Source: Solobacterium sp.
GTDB lineage: Bacteria > Bacillota_I > Bacilli_A > Erysipelotrichales > Erysipelotrichaceae
Direction: 5' to 3'
Assembly: GCA_024693325.1 (NCBI GenBank)
Contig: JAILLA010000108.1
Location: forward strand, 107,794-171,793
Length of the DNA stretch: 64,000 bases
Positions 41,645-50,221 of the stretch are shown here, piece by piece. Both the position numbers and the translations under genes were made by a program. Position 1 is the stretch's first letter, and each line of letters begins with the position of its first letter. The notes under the pieces were generated by a model. That model was not told the origin of the DNA. It ran no database searches and saw nothing but the letters and a program-made list of their open reading frames with translations.

Positions 41645-42229
41645 ATGACAATGTATAACAATCCGTACAGCAATCAGGGCTATTATCCGCAGTCAGGATC
41701 AACAATGACTGAAGGCGGAGAATTGAGTGAAACAGAAGTTATTTCTGCAGAAACGCTCGGTAATTACGATGAGGGATATACACTGCTTCCGGAAGGCGAT
41801 TATCCGTTTACCGTTGTTGATCTGAAAACAACCAGATTCCAGCCTGGGCAGAATTCTTCCGGCAAGATCGGTGCATGCAAACAGATCATCCTTGTTCTGC
41901 AGGTTGTGGATCCGACTTCGGGTAAAAATGTAGATCTGAATCATAACCTGTATATGTGGAACAGTGCTGCATGTACCGGTATGATCGCCCAGTTCTATGA
42001 TGCGATCGGAAACCATAAAAAAGGTGAACCGCTTCGTTTTGACTGGAGACCTGAAGTAATCATCGGCAAGACTGGAAAGCTCAAGCTGAGTCATCGTATT
42101 CACAGGGATGATACGAATAAACCTGCTGATCAGCAGAGAAAATACAATAACATTTCAAGGCTTTACCCTCTGGATCCGGCAGCAGCGTCGGCTCCTCGGG
42201 GATCCGGGTATCAGCCAGGTAAATTCTGA
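41645..42229 (+). CDS. DUF669 protein, probable phage single-strand DNA-binding protein
   Basis: 194 residues. The N-terminal 45 residues are low-complexity; then YTLLPEGDYPFTVVDLKTTRF opens an OB-like domain containing KQIILVLQVVDPTSGK, typical of DUF669. The tail is disordered (SAPRGSGYQPGKF). It lies between the Sak4-like ATPase and the helicase, the usual place of this family, and probably coats single-stranded DNA for the annealase. Its stop overlaps the helicase start (TGATG). The C-terminal GKF is shared with the SMC-like ATPase two genes upstream. Confidence 0.8.
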   Translation: MTMYNNPYSNQGYYPQSGSTMTEGGELSETEVISAETLGNYDEGYTLLPEGDYPFTVVDLKTTRFQPGQNSSGKIGACKQIILVLQVVDPTSGKNVDLNHNLYMWNSAACTGMIAQFYDAIGNHKKGEPLRFDWRPEVIIGKTGKLKLSHRIHRDDTNKPADQQRKYNNISRLYPLDPAAASAPRGSGYQPGKF

Positions 42230-43821
42230 TGCCTGCTGAACTGAGACCGTATCAGGAAGAGGCAAGACAGGCTATCGAAACGGAATGGGCAAGCGGCAGA
42301 AAGAAAACACTGCTTGTCCTTCCGACAGGGACCGGAAAAACAGTAGTTTTCTCAAAGGTGACCGAGGACATGGTAAGGAATGGAGACCGTGTCCTCATTA
42401 TGGCGCATAGGGGGGAGCTGCTGGATCAGGCTGCTGATAAGTTGGAAAAGATCACCGGCCTTACAAGCGCAATCGAAAAAGCTGATGAAACATGCATCGG
42501 CAAATGGAATCGTGTAACAGTGGGCTCCGTACAGTCGTTGCAGAGGCCTCAGAGGCTCGAAAAGTTTCCGGGTGACTATTTCTCCACCATCATTGTCGAT
42601 GAGGCTCATCATTGCATTACGGATGGTTACAGAAGGATACTGGATCATTTCCCGGATGCGAAAGTACTTGGAGTTACTGCCACACCTGACAGAGGTGATC
42701 AGAGAAGACTGGGAGAAGTATTTGATTCCCTGGCATATGAATATTCGATTGTACAGGCGATCCGGCAAGGATATCTGTGTAAGATTATGGCTCAGACCAT
42801 TCCACTGCAATTGGATATGACAAGCCTTAAAACACAAGCAGGTGATTATACTCTTGGATCCATTGATACAGCTCTTGATCCTTACCTGGAACAGATTGCA
42901 GCTGAAATGGAAAAATGCTGCAGAGACAGGAAGACAGTCGTGTTCCTGCCGCTTATCAAGACATCACAGAAATTCAGAGACATCCTGAACAGGCACGGAT
43001 TCCGTGCTGCAGAAGTAAATGGAACCTCTGAAGACCGTGAACAGATCCTTCAGGATTTTGAAAACGGTAAATATAACATCTTATGCAATTCCATGCTTCT
43101 GACGGAAGGATGGGATTGCCCTTCGGTCGATTGCATAGTTGTTCTGCGTCCCACGAAGGTCAGAAGTCTTTACTGTCAGATGGTTGGCAGAGGGACAAGA
43201 CTTTCTCCGGGGAAAGAGAATCTGCTTCTCCTGGACTTCCTATGGCTGTCTGAGAGGCATGAATTATGCAGACCGGCAGATATTATCTGCAAGAACAAAG
43301 AAGTATCAGAAAAAATGACAAGCAATCTGGAGGCTGCCGGTTGTCCGGAGGACATTGAGGAGGCTGAAAAGAAGGCTTCTGAAGACGTTCTGAAGGACCG
43401 TGAAGAGAAACTCGCGGCTCAGCTGGAATCCATGAAAAAGCGCAAAAGATCGCTTGTGGACCCGCTTCAGTTTGAAATGAGCATCCAGTCAGAAGATCTG
43501 GTGAATTATGAGCCGACAATCGGCTGGCAGATGGCGCCGGCTTCAGAGAAGCAGCTGAAGGCATTGGAAAAGTATGGGATCTTCCCGGATGAGATTGAAA
43601 ATGCCGGTAAAGCAGATCTGCTGCTTGATCGTCTGGCAAAGAGAAGACTGGAAGGCTTATCAACACCAAAGCAGATCCGATTCCTGGAAAGCAGAGGATT
43701 CCAGCATGTGGGCATTTGGAGCTTCACATCAGCAAACAATATGATCGCAAGAATATCAGCAAACAGCTGGAGAATCCCTGCCGGAGTCATTCCGGCCGCA
43801 TACGTACCGCAGGAGGCATAA
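42229..43821 (+). CDS. DEAD/DEAH-box superfamily 2 helicase
   Basis: 530 residues. Motif I is VLPTGTGKTVVF, motif II VDEAHHC, motif III GVTATPDR and motif VI QMVGRGTRLSPGK. Residues about 1-330 form the two RecA folds; the rest is a phage-specific tail with two related elements (EKQLKALEKYGIFPDEI and PKQIRFLESRGFQHVG) that may bind DNA. It is a DNA translocase or helicase in phage replication, downstream of DUF669 as in many siphophages. Confidence 0.93.
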   Translation: MPAELRPYQEEARQAIETEWASGRKKTLLVLPTGTGKTVVFSKVTEDMVRNGDRVLIMAHRGELLDQAADKLEKITGLTSAIEKADETCIGKWNRVTVGSVQSLQRPQRLEKFPGDYFSTIIVDEAHHCITDGYRRILDHFPDAKVLGVTATPDRGDQRRLGEVFDSLAYEYSIVQAIRQGYLCKIMAQTIPLQLDMTSLKTQAGDYTLGSIDTALDPYLEQIAAEMEKCCRDRKTVVFLPLIKTSQKFRDILNRHGFRAAEVNGTSEDREQILQDFENGKYNILCNSMLLTEGWDCPSVDCIVVLRPTKVRSLYCQMVGRGTRLSPGKENLLLLDFLWLSERHELCRPADIICKNKEVSEKMTSNLEAAGCPEDIEEAEKKASEDVLKDREEKLAAQLESMKKRKRSLVDPLQFEMSIQSEDLVNYEPTIGWQMAPASEKQLKALEKYGIFPDEIENAGKADLLLDRLAKRRLEGLSTPKQIRFLESRGFQHVGIWSFTSANNMIARISANSWRIPAGVIPAAYVPQEA

Positions 43822-43824
43822 CAC

Positions 43825-46086
43825 ATGGCAGATGAACAGGAGATCAGGGAAGCCCTTAAATATATAGATCCGGTCACATGTGATTATCAGACATGGTGCG
43901 AAATCGGTATGGCTATCAAAGCAGCCGGAGCACCATGTTCCCTGTGGGATGAATGGTCAAGGAGGGATCCGGGGCGCTATGACGGGGGATGCTGGAGAAA
44001 ATGGGATACATTTAAATCCTCCGGCATCACTGAGAATACTTTATTCAGAATGGCGATAGATAGAGGTTATAAGCCTCTGGGAAGCTATTACTGGAAGGAT
44101 GGAGGATCAGGTCGGGAACTGCAGGACAACGAAACAATCGATGTTTCTGATTATTACAGGGTCATTGAGAAAGACATGATTGATTCCCGCAGTATTCCGG
44201 AACCGGTCAACTGGGATCCTGTCGAAGATATACGTAAGTATATTTCCGTGATCTTCAGTCCGAATGATCATGTCAGCTATTGCACCAGCTGTTATAAGGA
44301 CAAAGACGGTAAGTATCATCCGTCCGGAAGAAACTATGACCGGACTGCCGGAAGGCTTATGGAAGAGTTGGATTCTGCCAAAAAAATAGAAGACGTATTC
44401 TACGATTACAATCATGAATGCGGGGCCTGGATCAGCTTCAATCCAATGGATGGAAACGGCGGAAAGATTGATAACATCACAGATTTCAAATATACCCTGA
44501 TCGAAAGCGACACGCAGGATATAGAAACACAATACGCTCTTATGATGGAGCTTGAGCTGCCTATAGCAGCACTGGTTCATTCCGGCAACAAGTCAATTCA
44601 TGCGATAGTCAGAGTGGACGCAAACAACGAAAAGGATTATTCCCGGAAGGTTGATTACCTGTTTAAGATCTGCAAAAAAAATGGGCTGGATGTGGATACA
44701 TCCACAAAGAATCCAAGCCGTTTATCCCGAATGCCCGGGTTCTGGAGAAACGGGAAGAAACAGTTCCTGATCGGGACCAATCTCGGAAAAGCATCCTGGG
44801 AAGAATGGATAGAATATATCGAATCCGTAAATGATGATCTTCCGGATCCGACACCATTGTCAGATAAATGGAGCAATCTTCCGGAGCTGTCTCCGGAGCT
44901 GATCGAAGGTGTTCTGAGACAGGGACATAAGATGCTGTTGGTCGGCGGTACCAAAGCTGGTAAGACGTTTGCTCTGATCGAACTGACAATAGCCATTGCA
45001 GAGGGCCGGAAATGGATGGGCTGGCAATGCGCCCAGGGGAAGGTCCTGTACGTCAATCTTGAAGTTGATGAGGCATCATGCCTGCACCGATTCAGAGATG
45101 TTTATGAGGCAGTGGGTATCAGTCCTGAGCACCTCTCAGACATCGATATATGGAACCTCAGAGGCAAGGCCGTCCCGATGGATAAACTGGCTCCGAAATT
45201 GATCAGAAGAGCTTCCAAGAAGGGTTATATTGCTGTGATCGTGGATCCGATTTACAAGGTCATAACAGGTGATGAGAACTCAGCTGAAGATATGTCCAAG
45301 TTCTGCAATCAATTCGATAAAGTGGCTACAGAATTGCATACGGCAGTGATCTATTGCCATCACCATTCGAAAGGTGCCCAGGGGCAGAAGAAATCTATGG
45401 ACCGTGCCTCCGGATCAGGAGTATTCGCAAGAGATCCGGATGCCATGATCGATATGATTGAGCTTCCTCTGGAGGACGCAAATATCACTTATCTGGAAAA
45501 CAAAATGATCTGTGAAACCTTCCGGAAACATATACAAAAACAGTTCCCGGATTATTATCAAACGATTCCATATGATGACTTTATGAGTCCTGCTCAGATG
45601 GGAAAACATGCTTATACCAGCTTCAGAAAGAAGTACAAAGATGCAGATAATCGTGTTGATCAGATCCGCAGTAACGCTATAGAAAAGGCACGGCAGATCA
45701 CTGCTTTCCGGCTGGATATGACCCTCAGAGAGTTCCCAAAACCGAAGCCGAGGAACATCTATTTCAGTTATCCTCTGCATCTGGTAGACGATACAGGAGT
45801 GCTTGAAGACATCGAAACAGAGGATGAAAAACCCGCCTGGAAGAAAATGAGAGAACGGCAAAAATCACCGGAAGAAAAGAAAAATGACCGGCTGAATGAG
45901 CTTGAAATTGCCTTTGAAAATCTATATGAAGATGAGAATTCAGTCATTACAGTATCAATGCTTGCTGAAGAAATGAGCAGAACAGCCCGCACCGTTTGGA
46001 ACTATATCAAAGAGTCAAACGGAAGATTTACAGCAAAAAAGATGGAAGATTCAAAAGAATCCAGGGTCACGAGACATGGTGATTAA
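43825..46086 (+). CDS. Phage primase-helicase (PriCT / RepA-like)
   Basis: 753 residues. Residues 1-80 resemble a PriCT-type domain (WCEIGMAIKAAG, LWDEWSRRDPGRYD). About 120-330 is a primase-polymerase-like region with HSGNKSIHAIVRVD and SRLSRMPGFWR. About 360-560 is a RecA-fold helicase domain: Walker A VGGTKAGKTFALI, Walker B VIVDPIYKV, and CHHHSKGAQG. The C-terminus has a helix-turn-helix (SMLAEEMSRTARTVWNYIK). It should start and drive phage DNA replication; palindromic repeats directly after the gene are the likely origin. CAGGAGG lies 8 bases before the ATG. Confidence 0.85.
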   Translation: MADEQEIREALKYIDPVTCDYQTWCEIGMAIKAAGAPCSLWDEWSRRDPGRYDGGCWRKWDTFKSSGITENTLFRMAIDRGYKPLGSYYWKDGGSGRELQDNETIDVSDYYRVIEKDMIDSRSIPEPVNWDPVEDIRKYISVIFSPNDHVSYCTSCYKDKDGKYHPSGRNYDRTAGRLMEELDSAKKIEDVFYDYNHECGAWISFNPMDGNGGKIDNITDFKYTLIESDTQDIETQYALMMELELPIAALVHSGNKSIHAIVRVDANNEKDYSRKVDYLFKICKKNGLDVDTSTKNPSRLSRMPGFWRNGKKQFLIGTNLGKASWEEWIEYIESVNDDLPDPTPLSDKWSNLPELSPELIEGVLRQGHKMLLVGGTKAGKTFALIELTIAIAEGRKWMGWQCAQGKVLYVNLEVDEASCLHRFRDVYEAVGISPEHLSDIDIWNLRGKAVPMDKLAPKLIRRASKKGYIAVIVDPIYKVITGDENSAEDMSKFCNQFDKVATELHTAVIYCHHHSKGAQGQKKSMDRASGSGVFARDPDAMIDMIELPLEDANITYLENKMICETFRKHIQKQFPDYYQTIPYDDFMSPAQMGKHAYTSFRKKYKDADNRVDQIRSNAIEKARQITAFRLDMTLREFPKPKPRNIYFSYPLHLVDDTGVLEDIETEDEKPAWKKMRERQKSPEEKKNDRLNELEIAFENLYEDENSVITVSMLAEEMSRTARTVWNYIKESNGRFTAKKMEDSKESRVTRHGD

Positions 46087-46087
46087 C

Positions 46088-46233
46088 TGTGAAAATCACG
46101 TAATTTTCCTTTCTTCACACTTGATCACATTTACCTGTGAAAGTGTGAAAATCACGTAATTTTCCTTTCGCGCGAAACTGTGAAAAACACGTGATTTTCG
46201 CGCGAAGAAAAAACCCTATTACTTACGTAATAG
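46088..46233. other. Palindromic iterons, candidate phage replication origin
   Basis: GAAAATCACGTAATTTTC occurs at 46091-46108 and 46147-46164, each within an identical 26-base block (46088-46113, 46144-46169), and GAAAAACACGTGATTTTC at 46182-46199. TTTCGCGCGAA occurs at 46166 and 46196. TTCACACTT (46114-46122) and AAGTGTGAA (46141-46149) are inverted, as are CTATTAC and GTAATAG (46216-46233). No gene covers this stretch. Position after the primase-helicase gene fits an origin where a RepA-like protein binds. Confidence 0.6.
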
Positions 46234-46259
46234 TACGGAACCGTTTCACAGTTGGTCAT

Positions 46260-46317
46260 GACGGTGTGTATATGCAAAGGGGTCGAGGGCTCCCCTTTGC
46301 AATACAACACAACCGTC
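46260..46317 (+). repeat. Long imperfect stem-loop
   Basis: GCAAAGGGG (46274-46282) and CCCCTTTGC (46292-46300) pair perfectly around 9 bases; the stem continues imperfectly outward to GACGGT (46260-46265) and ACCGTC (46312-46317). No T run follows, so it is not a simple terminator. It lies between the iterons and rusA and could be part of the origin or a structured RNA. Confidence 0.5.
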
Positions 46318-46356
46318 TGACGATGACCCGCGCGAGAGAAGGAGGTTGAGTCGAAA

Positions 46357-46770
46357 GTGAAATTCTTCATACCCATGAAGAGATTGCCGACAGCAACAGA
46401 TCAGGAGAAAGGCTTCAACACAAAAACCAAAACTGTGTACCGGAAGACAGAAGCTGCAGCCGCAAGAGAAATGCTGAGAGCATTGCTCGTGAAACATATT
46501 CCTTCAGAGCCGATAGTAAAAAAACCGATCAGGGTGAAAGTCGTATGGTGTTTCCCGATAACCGGTAAGCATAAGAGCGGTGATCCGAAAATCACTAAGC
46601 CGGATACGCAGAACATGAACAAGGCTTTGTACGATGTGATGACTGAGCTTGGCTTCTGGGATGATGACTCCCGGATCTGTGAAGAACACATCTACAAGGT
46701 CTACGCTGATTGTCCTGGACTGTACATGAAAATCGAAGAGTTGGAGGCGACAAATGAAGAAGATCATTGA
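46357..46770 (+). CDS. RusA-family Holliday junction resolvase
   Basis: 137 residues from a GTG start, 11 bases after GGAGG. The active-site region KPDTQNMNKALYDVMTELG plus FWDDDSRICEE carries the acidic residues of RusA nucleases. It cuts four-way DNA junctions made during phage recombination and before packaging. The gene follows the origin-like region and overlaps the next small gene by 17 bases. Confidence 0.9.
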   Translation: MKFFIPMKRLPTATDQEKGFNTKTKTVYRKTEAAAAREMLRALLVKHIPSEPIVKKPIRVKVVWCFPITGKHKSGDPKITKPDTQNMNKALYDVMTELGFWDDDSRICEEHIYKVYADCPGLYMKIEELEATNEEDH

Positions 46771-46942
46771 GAAGATCATGAACTGCCGGACAATGACACA
46801 GCTCAATCTGATTCGTGACGAAGTGTTTGATGCCATGAATGCAGCTGAGACAAACGAAGACCGGCTGATCATCCAGAAGGCTTTCAGACGTCAGAATAAC
46901 AGGATCAAGATCAAGATTTACGGCAAGGAGGTGGCACAATGA
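46754..46942 (+). CDS. Small phage protein (62 aa)
   Basis: Helical, basic protein without recognised family; starts inside the end of the rusA gene after GGAG and overlaps the next gene by 4 bases. The overlap and ribosome site support it as real. Confidence 0.55.
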   Translation: MKKIIEKIMNCRTMTQLNLIRDEVFDAMNAAETNEDRLIIQKAFRRQNNRIKIKIYGKEVAQ

Positions 46943-47214
46943 ATAAAACAAAATTTGATCGCCAGCAGATCTACCGCATGTGGCAGGAAGGTTACAGCAT
47001 TGATTACATCACTTTAAAAATCGGTGCTAAAAGCAGAGGCCACATTCGTGGGATCATCAAGAAGAAGTTCGGGCTGGTCGAAGATAAGTGTATCGATTCC
47101 GGGAAGATCTTCGCGCTCCGGAATGCAGGCTGGCCAATTGCCAGGATCGCTGATGAGATGCAGATCCCGTTTGCGGAAGTTACTAAGATCCTGATCGGTG
47201 AAGTAAAACCTTAA
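46939..47214 (+). CDS. Small phage HTH-like protein (91 aa)
   Basis: Two helix-turn-helix-like segments are visible: IYRMWQEGYSIDYITLKIG with RGHIRGIIKK, and IFALRNAGWPIARIADEMQI with FAEVTKILIG. Repeated resolvase-type HTH units of this kind bind DNA; the role may be early-to-late regulation. GGAGG lies 8 bases upstream. Confidence 0.55.
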   Translation: MNKTKFDRQQIYRMWQEGYSIDYITLKIGAKSRGHIRGIIKKKFGLVEDKCIDSGKIFALRNAGWPIARIADEMQIPFAEVTKILIGEVKP

Positions 47215-47240
47215 AGCAAAATGGTTGTGAGGGAAGAAGA

Positions 47241-47420
47241 ATGAAGATAATGACAGATAAGCAGTTCGAGGAAGCTGTCCGAAAAGCGATTGCAGATGAT
47301 AGGCGACAAGAAAGAATCGAACTTGATTTCAAAAGATTAGATGATCGCGTTGACCAGTTGATGTGCAGGATTGAAGAATTGCAGTACAGACTTGTTTCCG
47401 CTGAGAGGAAAGAAGAATGA
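47241..47420 (+). CDS. Small helical phage protein (59 aa)
   Basis: ATG at 47241 after GGGAAG. The protein is almost all charged helix (FEEAVRKAIADDRRQERIE) and probably a coiled coil. It overlaps the following 37-residue gene as ATGA, a sign of coupled translation. Function unknown. Confidence 0.45.
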   Translation: MKIMTDKQFEEAVRKAIADDRRQERIELDFKRLDDRVDQLMCRIEELQYRLVSAERKEE

Positions 47421-47530
47421 TCCTGATATATATCGCACTGATAATCTGCACCAGCCTGCTGATCCTGTTTGTCGGCGCAATACTGGCAATCTATATGGCG
47501 GCAGCAATAATGGATGCCGGGAGGAAATAA
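47417..47530 (+). CDS. 37-residue phage membrane peptide
   Basis: The frame from the ATG at 47417 is nearly all hydrophobic (residues 2-31), one membrane helix with a short basic end. It begins in the stop of the gene before. The ribosome site GAGAGGAAAGAAGA is fair. No family known. Confidence 0.4.
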   Translation: MILIYIALIICTSLLILFVGAILAIYMAAAIMDAGRK

Positions 47531-47532
47531 GA

Positions 47533-47697
47533 ATGGCCGCGGTACATACGTTCATACTGCTTGCTTTAGCAATCGGGATCTGTTTCGAGCAGTCGCTCAG
47601 GATCGAGGATGACAACATACTGCAGAAACAAATAATTACACTTCGCGAAAGGATAGAAAGGATTGAAAGGAATGCCAGATCAGGAAAAGAAAAATGA
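47533..47697 (+). CDS. Small phage protein with membrane helix and coiled coil (54 aa)
   Basis: MAAVHTFILLALAIGICFEQ is an N-terminal membrane helix; then ILQKQIITLRERIERIER forms heptads. It is the second small membrane protein in a row and follows the 37-residue peptide by two bases, with GGGAGG upstream. Confidence 0.5.
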   Translation: MAAVHTFILLALAIGICFEQSLRIEDDNILQKQIITLRERIERIERNARSGKEK

Positions 47698-47857
47698 TCT
47701 TCTCGTTTGGCTTGCGGCAGTAAGCAAAGCCGAGGACGAAGGGAAACATGAGTTCATCTGCCCGTTTTGCGGCGGGAAGGCTGAAGTGTATCGGGAAGAA
47801 TATAACAACCATATCAGAGCATGGTGCAATCAATGCGGAGTGAGAATGATGTCGTGA
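47672..47857 (+). CDS. Small zinc-ribbon phage protein (61 aa)
   Basis: Two knuckles, CPFCGG and CNQCG, 25 residues apart, form a zinc ribbon near the C-terminus. The ATG at 47672 overlaps the previous gene by 26 bases. Zinc-ribbon proteins of this size are common in phage early operons (restriction alleviation or transcription factors), but the role is not known. Confidence 0.6.
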   Translation: MPDQEKKNDLLVWLAAVSKAEDEGKHEFICPFCGGKAEVYREEYNNHIRAWCNQCGVRMMS

Positions 47858-47879
47858 ACGACAACAGGAGAAAACGAAG

Positions 47880-48317
47880 ATGAATCATGAGATCGGACTG
47901 GATGATCTGAGGAGATACCAGGACTTGAAAAGGAATATTGCTTCAATCGAGGCGGAGATCCAGTCTCTGTATTATCCGGTGTCATCTCCTTCCGGTTCTC
48001 CGATCATATCCGGCAAATCATCTGTACGGACTGCAGGTGACCCTACAGCAGCTGCATACAGGGACATTAGTGAGCGGAAAGAAAATCTTGAGAAGCTACA
48101 GTCAGAATTACAAACGCTGGCAGACAGGATCTATGACTTTGTTGACGGCATGAGTAATCATCACATAGCTTCTATACTCAGATACCATTTCCTGATCGGG
48201 CTGACATGGGCCCAGACGTCTGAAAAGGTGTATGGGTATGTTGACGGAGACATCTGTCGTAATGCGGTAAAAAGATATTTTCAAAAAAACGATCGGTTTG
48301 TACCGCCCCATCTGTGA
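47880..48317 (+). CDS. DUF1492-like phage late transcription regulator
   Basis: 145 residues. The N-terminal half is helical (LDDLRRYQDLKRNIASIEAEI) with a Ser/Gly-rich loop; the C-terminal half is HTH/sigma-4-like (SILRYHFLIGLTWAQTSEKVYGYVDGDICRNA). Such ArpU/DUF1492 proteins stand at the end of the early operon in Gram-positive phages and switch on the late genes. The terminator that follows and the start of the late genes afterwards fit that role. GGAG lies about 10 bases upstream. Confidence 0.75.
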   Translation: MNHEIGLDDLRRYQDLKRNIASIEAEIQSLYYPVSSPSGSPIISGKSSVRTAGDPTAAAYRDISERKENLEKLQSELQTLADRIYDFVDGMSNHHIASILRYHFLIGLTWAQTSEKVYGYVDGDICRNAVKRYFQKNDRFVPPHL

Positions 48318-48336
48318 TATATGTTATGTAGCAGAT

Positions 48337-48367
48337 AGCAGAGGTATGCAGGCTCCTCTGCTTTTTT
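48337..48367 (+). terminator. Terminator at the end of the phage early operon
   Basis: AGCAGAGG (48337-48344) pairs with CCTCTGCT (48355-48362) around 10 bases, then a T run. It separates early from late genes. Confidence 0.8.
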
Positions 48368-48494
48368 ACTGCACAAGAGGTCCGGGCCAGGTTATACAGA
48401 TCGCATACTCATAAAGATCGTGCGCTTTTCTAAGTTTTCACGCACGACGCCTCCTTTCGAATACACCGGGCCTCTTTTGTTTATCAGGGGACAT

Positions 48495-48848
48495 ATGGCC
48501 AAAACATTGAGACCGGATCATAACGGAACACACCGCGCTCAGTTCGATAAGAACAAGCGGATTATTTATGCTACCCAGGGGGTGTGCGGTATCTGCGGAC
48601 TCCCGGTAGACAAAACGCTTCGGTGGCCTGACCCGATGTCAAAGACAGTTGATCATATCATTCCTGTTTCGAAAGGCGGACATCCATCAGACATATCAAA
48701 TCTGCAGCTGGCGCATTTCTCTTGCAACCGTCAGAAGTCCGACCGCCTCCTGCAGGAGGATCGGAAACACGGAACGAAACAAACTGAAGAAGTTATTTCA
48801 AACAGAATACTTCCGCAGTCTATGGACTGGAAAACATACAGATCGTAA
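48495..48848 (+). CDS. HNH endonuclease (phage packaging type)
   Basis: 117 residues from the ATG at 48495 with AGGGG before it. The zinc knuckles are CGICGLPV and, at the end, HFSCNRQK; the HNH core is VDHIIPVSKGGHPSDISNLQLAH. In cos-type siphophages an HNH protein beside the terminase helps cut the genome ends during packaging. Here it opens the late region, followed by portal. Confidence 0.9.
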   Translation: MAKTLRPDHNGTHRAQFDKNKRIIYATQGVCGICGLPVDKTLRWPDPMSKTVDHIIPVSKGGHPSDISNLQLAHFSCNRQKSDRLLQEDRKHGTKQTEEVISNRILPQSMDWKTYRS

Positions 48849-48895
48849 TCAACAAGAGGGGGGGGATACCTCCCTCCCACGCTGCAGCCGTATAT

Positions 48896-48912
48896 CACGC
48901 GCGCCGGTCGTG
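48896..48912. other. GC-rich dyad, possible cos region
   Basis: CACG and CGTG flank CGCGCCGGT in the 122-base gap between HNH and portal, which also has a G-run hairpin near 48856-48880. A cos site near the HNH gene would make sense, but the evidence is only composition and position. Confidence 0.2.
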
Positions 48913-48970
48913 GAATATTTTTCGCAGACATCTCAAAAGGGGGTGCCTTTTCATTTGAACAGGAGGGACA

Positions 48971-50221
48971 ATGGCAGACTACAGAGGAATCGAATATCTG
49001 AGACGTAAGCTGAATCAGAAGCGCACGAGAGTGCTTCTCAGATACGAATATTATGAGATGAAAGACAGGAGAGCACAGGTATCTGCCGTTATTCCGCAGA
49101 GGCTTCGTGCTATGTATCAGAGCACATTCGGCTGGTGTGCAAAAGCGGTTGACAGTATGGCAGACAGGCTGCAGTTCAGAGGTTTTACAGAAGATAACTT
49201 CGAATTGATGGAGATCTTTCAGATGAATAACCCTGATGTGCTGTTTGATTCTGCAATTCTTGGTGCTTTGATTTCATCCTGTGATTTCATCTACATCTCT
49301 GCGGATGAGGATGGATATCCCAAGATGCAGGTTATTGACGGTGCAAACGCAACGGGAATCATAGATCCGATCACAGGGCTTTTGAAGGAAGGCTATGCAG
49401 TTCTGGACAGAGATGACAATAACCGTCCTTCAATCGAAGCTTACTTTCTTCCGGAAAGAACAGAGATTTACTACAAAGGAGATCCGGATCCGGATGTATA
49501 CACACACAATGTCAAATATCCGCTGCTGGTGCCGATCATTTACAGACCGGATGCCAAAAGGCCATTCGGACATTCACGTATATCAAGAACCATAATGTAT
49601 CTGCAGAATGCAGCCAAAGCGACAATGGAACGATCGGAGATATCAGCTGAGTTCTACAGCTGGCCGCAGAAGTATGTTCTTGGTCTGTCGGAAGACGCAC
49701 AGGACTTTGATACCTGGAAGGCGACGATCTCCAGTATGCTGGACTTCCGCCAGGATGAAAACGGGAATAGTCCTACGGTAGGTCAGTTTACGCAGCAGTC
49801 AATGTCGCCATACACGGAACAGCTCCGCACAATAGCTTCTGTATTCGCTGGAGAGACGGGATTAACACTGGATGACCTGGGCTTCGTCTCACAGAATCCG
49901 AGCTCTGCAGAGGCTATAAAAGCGTCTCATGAGACACTCAGATTAACTGCAAGGAAAGCACAGAGGACATTTGGATCCGGATTCCTGAACGCGGGATATC
50001 TTGCGGCATGCCTCAGAGATGATTTCCCATATCTCCGAAGACAGTTCTATCTGACAAGACCTCTTTGGGAACCGATCTTTGAGCCGGATATGGCTGCACT
50101 GGGCCTGATCGGAGATGGTGTGCAGAAGATCAACACAGCTGTTCCCGGATACTTCACTGAAGAGAATCTGAGGGATCTGACCGGTATTCCATCCATCAAA
50201 ACGGACATTGAGGAATTCTGA
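48971..50221 (+). CDS. Phage portal protein (SPP1 gp6-like)
   Basis: 416 residues. YYEMKDRRAQVSAVIPQRLR and STFGWCAKAVDSMADRLQF near the start, the middle region FGHSRISRTIMYLQNAAKATMERSEIS and the end GETGLTLDDLGFVSQNPSSAEAIKASHE are the typical portal landmarks. Twelve copies form the ring at the capsid vertex through which DNA enters and leaves. AGGAGG lies 5 bases upstream. Its stop overlaps the start of the minor head gene. Confidence 0.93.
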   Translation: MADYRGIEYLRRKLNQKRTRVLLRYEYYEMKDRRAQVSAVIPQRLRAMYQSTFGWCAKAVDSMADRLQFRGFTEDNFELMEIFQMNNPDVLFDSAILGALISSCDFIYISADEDGYPKMQVIDGANATGIIDPITGLLKEGYAVLDRDDNNRPSIEAYFLPERTEIYYKGDPDPDVYTHNVKYPLLVPIIYRPDAKRPFGHSRISRTIMYLQNAAKATMERSEISAEFYSWPQKYVLGLSEDAQDFDTWKATISSMLDFRQDENGNSPTVGQFTQQSMSPYTEQLRTIASVFAGETGLTLDDLGFVSQNPSSAEAIKASHETLRLTARKAQRTFGSGFLNAGYLAACLRDDFPYLRRQFYLTRPLWEPIFEPDMAALGLIGDGVQKINTAVPGYFTEENLRDLTGIPSIKTDIEEF

